From CAYJLC01 sp044426345 (GTDB taxonomy: Bacteria; Bacillota; Clostridia; Oscillospirales; Butyricicoccaceae): a stretch of 64,000 bases of DNA. Positions 7,864 to 14,682 of the stretch are shown here, in pieces. How positions within the stretch are numbered: the first letter of the stretch is position 1; every line of letters starts with the position of its first letter. A program made the translations under genes and the position numbers. The stretch covers positions 10,447 through 74,446 of the forward strand of contig JAWXUP010000006.1 of assembly GCA_044426345.1 (NCBI GenBank), given 5' to 3'. The notes under the pieces are model-generated. The model made no database searches. It saw nothing but the letters and a program-made list of their open reading frames with translations, and was not told where the DNA came from.

Positions 7864-8415
7864 ATGGGATTTGCACAAAATAGGGTAACTGTAGCTGAAG
7901 AAATTACAAAAAGCTTAAATTCAATTGACGAGGCAAAAGTTGAAGAGTTTATGCAAATTTTGCTTGATTCAAAAGCGATTTTTTGCGATGGTATGGGCAG
8001 AACAGAACTTCAAGTAAAAGGTTTTGTAATGCGTTTAGCACAAATGGGACTTGCAGCGCACGATGTTTCGAGCGTTACAACACCTGCAACTACTAGTGAT
8101 GATGTACTGCTTATTTGTAGTGGTTCTGGCGAAACAGAAAATTTGGTAGCACACGCTAAAAAAGCTAAAAAAATTGGTGCAAAAATTGTACTTATTTCAA
8201 GCAAAGAGCAATCTAGCATAGCAGATATCAGTGACGTTAATATCGTTATTAAAACAAAAGTAAAAAATGATACAAACGCAAATTCAATTCAACCATTAGG
8301 TGCGTTATTCGGACAAGCGTCTGGTGCTTTTATGGATTTGATGGTAATTGAACTTATGGAAAAAATTGGTGTTAGTGAAAAAGAAATGATTGCGCGCCAT
8401 AAAAATTTAGAGTAA
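7864..8415 (+). CDS. SIS-domain protein, 6-phospho-3-hexuloisomerase-like
   Basis: A 183-aa single SIS domain, the size of HxlB (6-phospho-3-hexuloisomerase) and its relatives. HxlB interconverts hexulose-6-phosphate and fructose-6-phosphate in the ribulose monophosphate pathway. Visible signatures are FCDGMGRTELQVKGFVMRL, LLICSGSGETENLVAHA and VLISSKEQSSIAD, with a final helix containing EKEMIARHKNLE. RBS is AAGGAGAG. It is monocistronic and no hexulose-6-phosphate synthase (hxlA) is in the window, so the precise sugar phosphate is uncertain. Confidence 0.75.
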   Translation: MGFAQNRVTVAEEITKSLNSIDEAKVEEFMQILLDSKAIFCDGMGRTELQVKGFVMRLAQMGLAAHDVSSVTTPATTSDDVLLICSGSGETENLVAHAKKAKKIGAKIVLISSKEQSSIADISDVNIVIKTKVKNDTNANSIQPLGALFGQASGAFMDLMVIELMEKIGVSEKEMIARHKNLE

Positions 8416-8445
8416 AAATTGATTAAATAGACAATGCAACACTTG

Positions 8446-8481
8446 AAAGTCTTCGTATTTTGCGAAGACTTTTATTTTTTT
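8446..8481 (+). terminator. Terminator of the SIS-domain gene
   Basis: AAAGTCTTCG (8446-8455) pairs with CGAAGACTTT (8463-8472) and is followed by a T-rich run. It isolates the dipicolinate operon downstream. Confidence 0.9.
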
Positions 8482-8537
8482 GCAAAAATTAATGTCAAAA
8501 ATAATATTATTGAATAATATGAAAAAGAGGGTGTGAT

Positions 8538-8954
8538 ATGATGAAAAAAATAAAAATTGCAATTTTCGGTGGTGACAAACGACAAGAATATTTAGCGCAA
8601 ATGTTGTCTGAAAAATTTGATATTCAAACTTTTGCAGTGTATGAAAATAATATGAATTTAGAAGATTTACATAAAAAGTTTGACGTTTACATTTTTCCAC
8701 TACCAATTTCTAAAGATAATATCCATTTGAATACAAAATTTGAAGAAAAACAGATAAAACTTTTGGAAATAATGAAAAAAATACCTCCAAGAAGTTTGAT
8801 TCTTGGAGGTAATGTTACAGAAAGTGTTAAATCTCTATTTTCGACTAATGGATTAGAAATAATAGATTATTGGCAAAGAGAACAGCTTGCGATACTAAAT
8901 GCAGTACCTATTGCTTTGAGTGAAAATTTATTTACACTCCGAAAATATCATTAG
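8538..8954 (+). CDS. dpaA: Dipicolinate synthase subunit A, 5' part of a split gene
   Basis: N-terminal part of DpaA (SpoVFA), which with DpaB oxidises dihydrodipicolinate to the dipicolinic acid of the spore core. Residues 1-123 align by eye with the DpaA N-terminus: IAIFGGDKRQEYLAQML, then LILGGN and YWQREQLAILNAVP. The frame leaves homology at 8907 and reads on into unrelated codons, stopping at 8954. The missing 160 codons are found at 13538-14017 in a compatible frame. Start is ATG 8538 or 8541 after GAGGGTG. As it stands the chromosomal gene is non-functional; precise excision of the intervening element restores a 282-codon gene (B. subtilis DpaA is about 297 aa). I saw no clear mother-cell sigma-factor promoter. 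Confidence 0.92.
   Translation: MMKKIKIAIFGGDKRQEYLAQMLSEKFDIQTFAVYENNMNLEDLHKKFDVYIFPLPISKDNIHLNTKFEEKQIKLLEIMKKIPPRSLILGGNVTESVKSLFSTNGLEIIDYWQREQLAILNAVPIALSENLFTLRKYH
8775..8810 (-). terminator. Minus-strand terminator inside dpaA coding, probably ends metH transcription
   Basis: ACCTCCAAGAA (8783-8793) and TTCTTGGAGGT (8800-8810) form an 11-bp perfect stem with a 6-nt loop. On the minus strand it runs into TATTTTTTTC, a proper U tract; on the plus strand no U tract follows, so dpaA transcription should pass. It is the first terminator met after the metH stop codon at 8932. Confidence 0.6.
8901..8921. other. Left recombination site of the dpaA element (attL)
   Basis: GCAGTACCTATTGC (8901-8914) holds the crossover dinucleotide CC at 8907-8908. 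Outside arm belongs to dpaA; inside arm TATTGCTTTGAGT (8909-8921) is nearly the reverse complement of the inside arm at the right end (13525-13537). This is the expected structure for a large serine recombinase site. Confidence 0.85.
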
Positions 8955-11298
8955 CATAGAAGACTGAACCTAGCGCATCTTTTGAATAAAAATCAGCGTG
9001 TATCATATCAGCATATTCTTGTGTTAAAACAGCTCCCCCAACCATTACTTTGCAGTCTAAACCATTATCTTGAATAAGTTTAATAGTGTCAGCCATACTT
9101 GGAACAGTAGTCGTCATAAGTGCACTCAAACCAACAAGTTTTATGTTATTTTCAATAGCACAATCTATGATTTTTTGTGGGTCAACATCTTTTCCAAGGT
9201 CGATTATATCAAAACCATAGTTTTCTAGAAGAACTTTAACGATATTTTTACCGATATCGTGAATATCGCCTTTAACAGTTGCTAAAATTATTCGTCCTTT
9301 GCTTGTGTTTGAAGTTTGAGTTTTTGCAAGCTCAGATTTAACCACCTCAAAAGCCAATTTTGCAGTTTCTGCACTCATTAGTAGTTGTGGAAGGAAAATT
9401 GTGCCTTTTTCGAAACCTTGCCCAACTGTATCAAGTGCTTTAATTAGACGGTTGTTAATTATATCAAGAGGTTTTTCGGTGAGCAATAATTCTTCTGTTT
9501 TAGCACGAGCACGCTCTTTTAAACCACTTAAAATAATTTGCTCGATAGTGTATTGATTATCTTTTACAATGATTTTTTCTGCAGTTTGAGCATTATTTTC
9601 AATGTAACTCATACAACTTGGGTCAAAACCTTTTAATGCACGATATGAATGATAAGCCGACATCATTGATTCTGATTTTGGGTTGATAATCGCAGAAGTA
9701 AGACCTTCATGCATTGCTAAAGTGAAGAAACTAGAGGTGATTTTTTCACGATTTGGTAGTCCGAAAGAGATGTTTGAAACACCTAAAACCGTATTTACAC
9801 CTAGTTCGCTATGTATTTTTTTCAGTGATTTCAAAGTAACATTAGCACTATTTTGGTCGGTGGAAATAGTCATAGCTAGAGGGTCTATAACGATATTTTT
9901 TTTGTCAATTCCGTACTTTTTAGCAGTTAAAATAATTTTTTTAGCGATTTCAAAGCGCTTTTCAGCACTTTCTGGTATGCCATCTTCGTCTAAAGTTAAA
10001 CCAACAACAACACCGCCGTATTTTTTTATAAGAGGGAAAACAGCCTCCATACTTTCTTTTTTACCGTTTACTGAATTGACCATAGCCTTGCCGTTATAAT
10101 AGCGCAAACCTTGTTCCAAAGCGATAACATCGGAAGTGTCAATTTGAAGTGGTAGCTTGATTATAGATTGAATTTCACGAACAGTATCACGCATCATACG
10201 TGGCTCATCGATTTCTGGAAGACCAACATTGACGTCTAAAATATGAGCACCAGCATCTTGTTGCTCAAAAGCTTCGTCTAAAATGTAATCTAAATCATTA
10301 TCCTTTAGCGCTTGTCTGAATTTTGGCTTGCCTGTTGGATTTATACGCTCTCCAATGATTTTTGGGTCATCATTTAGGTAAACGCATTTCGCATAAGATG
10401 TAACAGCGGTAAAATTTTTAGTTTCGATAGATTTTGGATTGATATTTTTGCATAAATCAACCATTTTTTTGATATGTTCATCAGTCGTACCACAGCAACC
10501 ACCGACAATCCAAGCACCCATTTCGCAAATTTCTTTCATATGTTGTGAAAATTCATCAGCATCGATATCAAACGTGGTTTTTCCGTCAACATTCACAGGT
10601 AGACCAGCATTCGGATTTACAACTAGTGGAGTTTGCGAAAAACTAAGAATTTCACGAGCGATTTCCTTCATTTGAGCAGGTCCCATACCACAGTTAACAC
10701 CGAGTGCATCAACGCCAAGGCCTTCGAGTGTTGCAACGACTGTTTGTATGTCTGAACCAGTTAATAGGTGGCCTGAAAAATCGTAAGAAACCGTAGTAAA
10801 TACAGGTAAATTCGAGTTTTCTTTTACTGCTAAAATTGCTGCTTTTAGTTCATACAAGTCAGTCATTGTCTCGATTGTTACCAGGTCTACGTGGTCACGG
10901 CAAAGTAAAATTTGTTCTTTGAAAAGTTCGTATGCATCGTCAAAAGAAAGGTCTCCCATTGGCTGTAATAGTTTTCCTGTAGGGCCTAAATCGTAGGAAA
11001 TAAATACATCACGCTCGCTTGAATTAACAGCATTTTTTGCATTTGAAATAGCGGCAGAAATAACTTCAGAAAGTTCGTTTTTGCTGAATTTCAAGCTGTT
11101 AGCACCGAAAGTGTTTGTTAAGATAATATCGCTACCAGCGTCGATAAATTGTTTATGCATACGCTCAACGACTTGTGGGTTTGAAGCGTTCATTCTTTCG
11201 GGTAGAGCACCTTTTTCGAGACCATTTTCCTGCAAAAATGTCCCTGTAGCACCGTCATAGAAAACAGTGCGTTTTCCTAAAATATCTAAAATGTTCAA
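8932..11298 (-). CDS. metH: Cobalamin-dependent methionine synthase (Hcy, folate and B12 domains)
   Basis: Transfers the methyl group of 5-methyltetrahydrofolate to homocysteine through cobalamin. From TTG 11298 it is 788 aa. Domains in order: homocysteine/zinc barrel (zinc cysteines about C203 in GVNCGMGP and C268-C269 in GGCCGTT), pterin-binding barrel (GERINPTGKPKFRQAL, HILDVNVG), cap, and B12-binding domain with DIHDIGKN (axial histidine about 680). The C-terminal reactivation domain of long MetH is missing but is encoded by the preceding gene. An open frame reaches 11352, but AGGAGG at 11306-11311 sits 7 nt before the TTG and decides the start. It lies wholly inside the dpaA element; its stop is only 22 bp from the attL crossover. 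No SAM or cobalamin riboswitch was recognised upstream. Confidence 0.93.
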   Translation of the reverse strand: MNILDILGKRTVFYDGATGTFLQENGLEKGALPERMNASNPQVVERMHKQFIDAGSDIILTNTFGANSLKFSKNELSEVISAAISNAKNAVNSSERDVFISYDLGPTGKLLQPMGDLSFDDAYELFKEQILLCRDHVDLVTIETMTDLYELKAAILAVKENSNLPVFTTVSYDFSGHLLTGSDIQTVVATLEGLGVDALGVNCGMGPAQMKEIAREILSFSQTPLVVNPNAGLPVNVDGKTTFDIDADEFSQHMKEICEMGAWIVGGCCGTTDEHIKKMVDLCKNINPKSIETKNFTAVTSYAKCVYLNDDPKIIGERINPTGKPKFRQALKDNDLDYILDEAFEQQDAGAHILDVNVGLPEIDEPRMMRDTVREIQSIIKLPLQIDTSDVIALEQGLRYYNGKAMVNSVNGKKESMEAVFPLIKKYGGVVVGLTLDEDGIPESAEKRFEIAKKIILTAKKYGIDKKNIVIDPLAMTISTDQNSANVTLKSLKKIHSELGVNTVLGVSNISFGLPNREKITSSFFTLAMHEGLTSAIINPKSESMMSAYHSYRALKGFDPSCMSYIENNAQTAEKIIVKDNQYTIEQIILSGLKERARAKTEELLLTEKPLDIINNRLIKALDTVGQGFEKGTIFLPQLLMSAETAKLAFEVVKSELAKTQTSNTSKGRIILATVKGDIHDIGKNIVKVLLENYGFDIIDLGKDVDPQKIIDCAIENNIKLVGLSALMTTTVPSMADTIKLIQDNGLDCKVMVGGAVLTQEYADMIHADFYSKDALGSVFYANDIFGV

Positions 11299-11299
11299 A

Positions 11300-11935
11300 T
11301 TAATTCCTCCTAAATTGGCAGTCTTTTTTTGTGCAAACCTCACAACCTTCAATCAAACAATTATCTTGAGTGTGACTAATACCCATTACAGCTGTAATTG
11401 ATTTTATTGGCATTAAAATGAGGCTATCCGTCAGTGTTAAACCGATTTTTTTGCTTGTATTTAGCAAATTTATTATATCTTTTTGATGTTTTAACTCAAA
11501 ATCACCATAACCTGGGCTAAAACGAGGTCGCAAATATTCGTTATTTAGCGTACTTGCGATTTGTTTTTGAGAAATATTTGCAAATTCCTCTATCAAAGCT
11601 GAAGCACAGGAGTTAATGATGACGGATTTAGTCATTGACGTTTTGGAATAGCGGCGTATTAAAAAATCTGCTTCAGTACCTAAAGTCGCTGCGAAAAATA
11701 TAGCTTTTTCACAATTTTTAAGATTTTTTGCAAGGTTTTTGCTTTCAACAGAGAAAAAATCAAAATTTATAGTGTTATTTTGTATAGAAATAGGAACTTC
11801 TTTACAAATATATCTTGGAGAACAAACTTGCTCAAGCTCAAACATAAGAGTTTTTATCTGAGTTAGCGTTTGTTCGTCTGGGAGTTGATTTTTATATCCT
11901 AGATATCGAGCAGTTTCTCGAACTTTTATATCCAT
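11300..11935 (-). CDS. MetH reactivation-domain protein (stand-alone)
   Basis: A 211-aa protein resembling the activation domain of methionine synthase, which binds S-adenosylmethionine and helps remethylate oxidised cobalamin. Visible features are EVPI near the N-terminal third, FFAATLGTEADFLIRRY, the SAM-binding-like block YLRPRFSPGYGDFEL (R-x-SPGYGD) and LTDSLILMPIKSITAVMGIS. The C-terminal tail has a cysteine-rich end, IEGCEVCTKKDCQFR. GGAGGA precedes the ATG. It ends one base before the metH start, so the two are translationally coupled and together reconstruct a full-length MetH. Split reactivation domains of this kind occur in Clostridia. Confidence 0.85.
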   Translation of the reverse strand: MDIKVRETARYLGYKNQLPDEQTLTQIKTLMFELEQVCSPRYICKEVPISIQNNTINFDFFSVESKNLAKNLKNCEKAIFFAATLGTEADFLIRRYSKTSMTKSVIINSCASALIEEFANISQKQIASTLNNEYLRPRFSPGYGDFELKHQKDIINLLNTSKKIGLTLTDSLILMPIKSITAVMGISHTQDNCLIEGCEVCTKKDCQFRRN

Positions 11936-12112
11936 AAAGTTCCTCCTTTTTTGTAAAAATATAAAAAGTAAGCATTATTAAATAAAAAATATTTATTATT
12001 TAGTATAAGAATGATATTCAATAATGAGATTTTGTATTGTTTAAATAAGTATACCACATCGTTATACATAATTTCAAGTGTTAGGCGGTATATTTATTAA
12101 AGAGGTGATTTT

Positions 12113-12235
12113 ATGAAAAATAAGAAACAACTTGAAAATAGCATAATGATTTATATTTTGCGTGAATTACTAGAAAAAAATATGATTTCAAGACAAGAAT
12201 TTTATAATTTATTAGAAAAAATGGGTGAAATATGA
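12113..12235 (+). CDS. 40-aa helical protein coupled to the recombinase, candidate directionality factor
   Basis: A short ORF with a strong AGAGGTGA ribosome site. It encodes a 40-residue charged helical peptide with IYILRELLEKNMISRQEF at residues 13-30. Its stop overlaps the recombinase start in an ATGA, so the two are translationally coupled. The sequence resembles small SHOCT-like helical modules. In the C. difficile skin element a small protein acts as the recombination directionality factor; this ORF holds an equivalent position. No homologue is identified with certainty, so the role is a hypothesis. Confidence 0.55.
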   Translation: MKNKKQLENSIMIYILRELLEKNMISRQEFYNLLEKMGEI

Positions 12236-13506
12236 GGGTTTCGGCTTATTGCAGGGTATCTACGGAAAAAAGCGACCAGCTTAATTCTATGAAAAATCAG
12301 TGTGAATTTTTTAAAAACTACATAAAAGATAATCCAGATTGGAAACTTTACAACATTTATTGCGATGAAGGGATATCGGGAACATCAACTAAAAAAAGAA
12401 TACAATTTACACAGATGATAGAAGACGCAAAAAATGGTTATATGGACCTAATATTAACAAAAGAAATTTCGCGTTTTGGTAGAAATACAGTAGATGTACT
12501 GCATTATACAAGACTGCTAAAAAGTTATAAAACAGACGTGTTTTTTATAAATGATGGCATTAATACTTCTCAAAATGACGGAGAACTTAGACTTGCCATA
12601 ATGTCGAGTATAGCACAAGAGGAAAGTAGAAAAATATCAGACAGAGTGAAATTTGGACAAAATCAAAGTATGTTAAAAGGTACGGTTTTTGGCAATGGAA
12701 ATATATATGGTTTTGAACTTTTAAATGGTGAATTGATACTAAATTGCTTTGAAAGTGAAATAATTAGGAATATTTTTTGTATGTACACGTTTGAGCATAT
12801 GAGCGTGACGGATATAGCAAAAAAACATATAAATAACAAAAAGAATTTTTCAGAGCAATCTATTATAAACATATTAAAAAACGAAAAATATGTGGGTGAT
12901 TTATGTCAGAAAAAAAGCATAACATCTGATTATTTATCGCACAAACGAAAAATGAATAATGGTAATAAAGTTTACATAAAAGACCATCATAAAGCGATAA
13001 TTTCACGAAAATTATGGAATTTAACAAATGATGAGCAGAAAAAACGCAAAGAAAAAAGAAAATCAAAATTCGCACTTTCTGGACAAATTCAATGCATAAA
13101 TTGTAACGAAAAATTTCTATTAAAACGGAGCAAGCACGGTGAAATCTTCTGGAATCATAAATGCAATGAAAAAGTTGTGAAAATATCGCAAAAATCATTT
13201 GATAATCTAGTTTTACAAATGATTTTGTTCCTAAAAATAGATTTTAACAAATCTACGAAAAGGGTTATTAAGCTATTTAAAAGTTTTAAAATTCAAAATG
13301 AAGAAAAAGTTTTAGATTATGTAAAAAAACTTGAAATTTATGATATAAGTAGCCTGAAAAATGAGTTAATTTCAAATATTATGGTTTTTGATAATTATAT
13401 TGTTTTTGAAATTCCTATAACGTCTGAAAAATATAAAATATCATATAAAATAAATTCTAAAACGAGTGAATTTATTCTTTTGTTTAATAAAATCGAACTA
13501 TTTTAA
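12232..13506 (+). CDS. Large serine recombinase of the dpaA element
   Basis: A 424-aa site-specific recombinase. The N-terminal resolvase domain (about 1-140) has the catalytic serine at S10 in AYCRVSTEKSDQ, with DEGISGTSTKKR, LILTKEISRFGRNT and SSIAQEESRKISDRV. Next comes a recombinase DNA-binding domain (about 150-280: YGFELLNGELIL ... INILKNEKYVGD) and a zinc ribbon (CINC near 290, HKC near 310), then a C-terminal helical part. The gene ends 31 bp before the right crossover, the usual arrangement of skin and phage-type serine integrases. At 424 aa it is on the short side for the family. It presumably excises the element to restore dpaA. Timing of expression is unknown; I could not recognise a sigma-E or sigma-K promoter with confidence. 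Confidence 0.92.
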   Translation: MRVSAYCRVSTEKSDQLNSMKNQCEFFKNYIKDNPDWKLYNIYCDEGISGTSTKKRIQFTQMIEDAKNGYMDLILTKEISRFGRNTVDVLHYTRLLKSYKTDVFFINDGINTSQNDGELRLAIMSSIAQEESRKISDRVKFGQNQSMLKGTVFGNGNIYGFELLNGELILNCFESEIIRNIFCMYTFEHMSVTDIAKKHINNKKNFSEQSIINILKNEKYVGDLCQKKSITSDYLSHKRKMNNGNKVYIKDHHKAIISRKLWNLTNDEQKKRKEKRKSKFALSGQIQCINCNEKFLLKRSKHGEIFWNHKCNEKVVKISQKSFDNLVLQMILFLKIDFNKSTKRVIKLFKSFKIQNEEKVLDYVKKLEIYDISSLKNELISNIMVFDNYIVFEIPITSEKYKISYKINSKTSEFILLFNKIELF

Positions 13507-13524
13507 TGCTTTGATTAGTTTTTT

Positions 13525-13545
13525 ACTAAAAGCAATACCTACTGC
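13525..13545. other. Right recombination site of the dpaA element (attR)
   Basis: GCAATACCTACTGC (13532-13545) holds CC at 13538-13539. The inside arm ACTAAAAGCAATA (13525-13537) mirrors the left inside arm; the outside arm TACTGCA mirrors the dpaA sequence TGCAGTA left of the element. Only TACCTA and the GCA/TGC ends are shared with attL, so direct-repeat searches would find a very short core. Confidence 0.85.
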
Positions 13546-14017
13546 AGAGGGTGCAATTCAAATTGCGATGGAAAATATGCCTACTACAATCGCTTGGAGC
13601 AAATCTTTAGTTATAGGAAATGGTCGAATTGGCAAGGTTTTATCTAAAAAATTATTGTTTTTGGGTTCAAAAGTAACAGTTTCAGCAAGAAAAAGGTCGG
13701 ATTTTGCTGATGTTTTTTCAAATAATATAGAATCTGTCGATTTTTGTGAAATTCAAGAATTTGATTATGATGTTATTTTCAACACTGTTCCAAAATGCGT
13801 TTTAACAAAAGAGATATTGATGAAAATACCAGACGATACGTTAATTATCGACCTTGCCTCAAGTCCAGGAGGAGTAGATTTTGAGTGTGCAGAAGTTCGT
13901 TCAAAAAAAGTTATTTGGGCTTTGTCACTACCCGGGAAAGTTGCACCAAAAACTGCTTCAAAGTTTTTATTTTCTGCAATTATCGACATTTTAAGTGAAG
14001 TGGAGGTGATTAAGTGA
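13538..14017 (+). CDS. dpaA: Dipicolinate synthase subunit A, 3' part of a split gene
   Basis: C-terminal 159 codons of DpaA: the NAD(P)-binding Rossmann domain with LVIGNGRIGKVLSKKL, then VSARKRSDF, LIIDLASSPGGVDF and the terminal LSLPGKVAPKTASKFLF. All are recognisable DpaA blocks. An open frame extends upstream to 13466 inside the recombinase gene, but those codons show no DpaA similarity until 13538, where IPTAEGAIQIA begins, so no independent start is proposed. It has no RBS of its own and depends on excision to be joined to 8538-8907. Its stop overlaps the GTG start of dpaB (GTGA), preceded by GGAGGTG. Confidence 0.92.
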   Translation, partial: PTAEGAIQIAMENMPTTIAWSKSLVIGNGRIGKVLSKKLLFLGSKVTVSARKRSDFADVFSNNIESVDFCEIQEFDYDVIFNTVPKCVLTKEILMKIPDDTLIIDLASSPGGVDFECAEVRSKKVIWALSLPGKVAPKTASKFLFSAIIDILSEVEVIK

Positions 14018-14580
14018 TAAAATTAGGAATTGCTTTTACAGGTTCATTTTGCACAACAGATAAGGTTATCGAGGTTTGTGAGAGATTATTAGAGCAAAAT
14101 TTTGATATAACACCAATTTTTTCAGAACACGTTCAAACTACGGATACTCGTTTTGGTAAAGCAAATGAAAAAGTTGCAAAAATTAATGAAATGTGCAAAA
14201 AATGTGGGATTAATACCATAGTTAGTGCTGAAAGAATAGGTCCTGAGCAGTTGTTTGATGCACTGGTAATTGCTCCGTGTACAGGAAATACGTTAGCGAA
14301 ACTGGCTAATGGAATAACTGACAATACGGTTACAATGGCAGTGAAATCGCACCTAAGAAACGAAAAACCGCTTATCGTAGCACTTGCTACAAATGATGGA
14401 CTGTCAGGTAGTGCACAAAATATCGCAATGATGCTGAATAGAAAACATTGTTATTTTGTACCCTTTGGGCAAGATAATCCACACGAAAAACCAAATTCTT
14501 TAGTTGCAAATATGGATTTTTTACCAGAAACTATACAAAAAGCTCTTAAAAATAAGCAAATTCAACCAATTTTAATATAA
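14014..14580 (+). CDS. dpaB: Dipicolinate synthase subunit B
   Basis: A 188-aa flavoprotein-like subunit (SpoVFB) of dipicolinate synthase, which acts in the mother cell during sporulation. N-terminal GIAFTGSFCTTDKV, then RIGPEQLFDALVIAPCTGNTLAKLANGITD and HLRNEKPLIVALATNDGLSG are typical. The GTG start at 14014 has GGAGGTG 6 bases upstream and overlaps the dpaA stop. It is intact, but its expression may depend on transcription from the dpaA promoter across the restored gene. A terminator follows at once, so asd, dapG and dapA do not follow here as they do in Bacillus. Confidence 0.92.
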   Translation: MIKLGIAFTGSFCTTDKVIEVCERLLEQNFDITPIFSEHVQTTDTRFGKANEKVAKINEMCKKCGINTIVSAERIGPEQLFDALVIAPCTGNTLAKLANGITDNTVTMAVKSHLRNEKPLIVALATNDGLSGSAQNIAMMLNRKHCYFVPFGQDNPHEKPNSLVANMDFLPETIQKALKNKQIQPILI

Positions 14581-14584
14581 AGAA

Positions 14585-14616
14585 AAAAAGTACCTAATTG
14601 TTGGGTACTTTTTATT
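14585..14616 (+). terminator. Terminator of the dpa operon
   Basis: AAAAGTACC pairs with GGGTACTTTTT across TAATTGTT, followed by T residues. Confidence 0.87.
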
Positions 14617-14682
14617 TCCTTTTCACGAAAAATGTGTTACAATATATAATATAATTTAGAATATTGTAAAATGGAGAAAAAT

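Larger units (their letters stand above)
8907..13537. mobile_element. Skin-like intervening element in dpaA, 4,631 bp
   Basis: The element separates the two parts of dpaA. It carries metH and its reactivation-domain gene on the minus strand, then divergently a 40-aa ORF and a large serine recombinase whose end lies 31 bp from the right crossover. Removing 8907-13537 joins CCT at 8907 to ACT at 13541 in frame. The restored dpaA site would read TGCAGTA-CC-TACTGCA and the circle junction AAAGCAATA-CC-TATTGCTTT, both palindromic about the same CC. The best known analogue is the skin element in sigK; similar sporulation-gene insertions with serine recombinases exist in bacilli. Developmental excision is inferred, but the gene structure and sites are directly visible. 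Confidence 0.9.

Noticed and set aside
8910..8954. C-terminal codons of the dpaA 5' ORF as real protein
   Set aside because: They are translated from the element's inner arm and the metH end, not from dpaA; the frame simply runs to the next stop.
11299..11352. ATG 11352 as the metH start
   Set aside because: It lies within the reactivation-domain gene and has no ribosome site; TTG 11298 is 7 nt from AGGAGG and gives the family's normal N-terminus.
11936..12112. SAM or cobalamin riboswitch ahead of the metH pair, or a sigma-E/sigma-K promoter ahead of the recombinase
   Set aside because: No conserved aptamer blocks were found, and candidate -10/-35 matches were too weak to report.
13466..13537. 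ATG 13466 as an independent start for the dpaA 3' part
   Set aside because: These codons overlap the recombinase end, have no ribosome site and show no DpaA similarity; homology begins exactly at the crossover.
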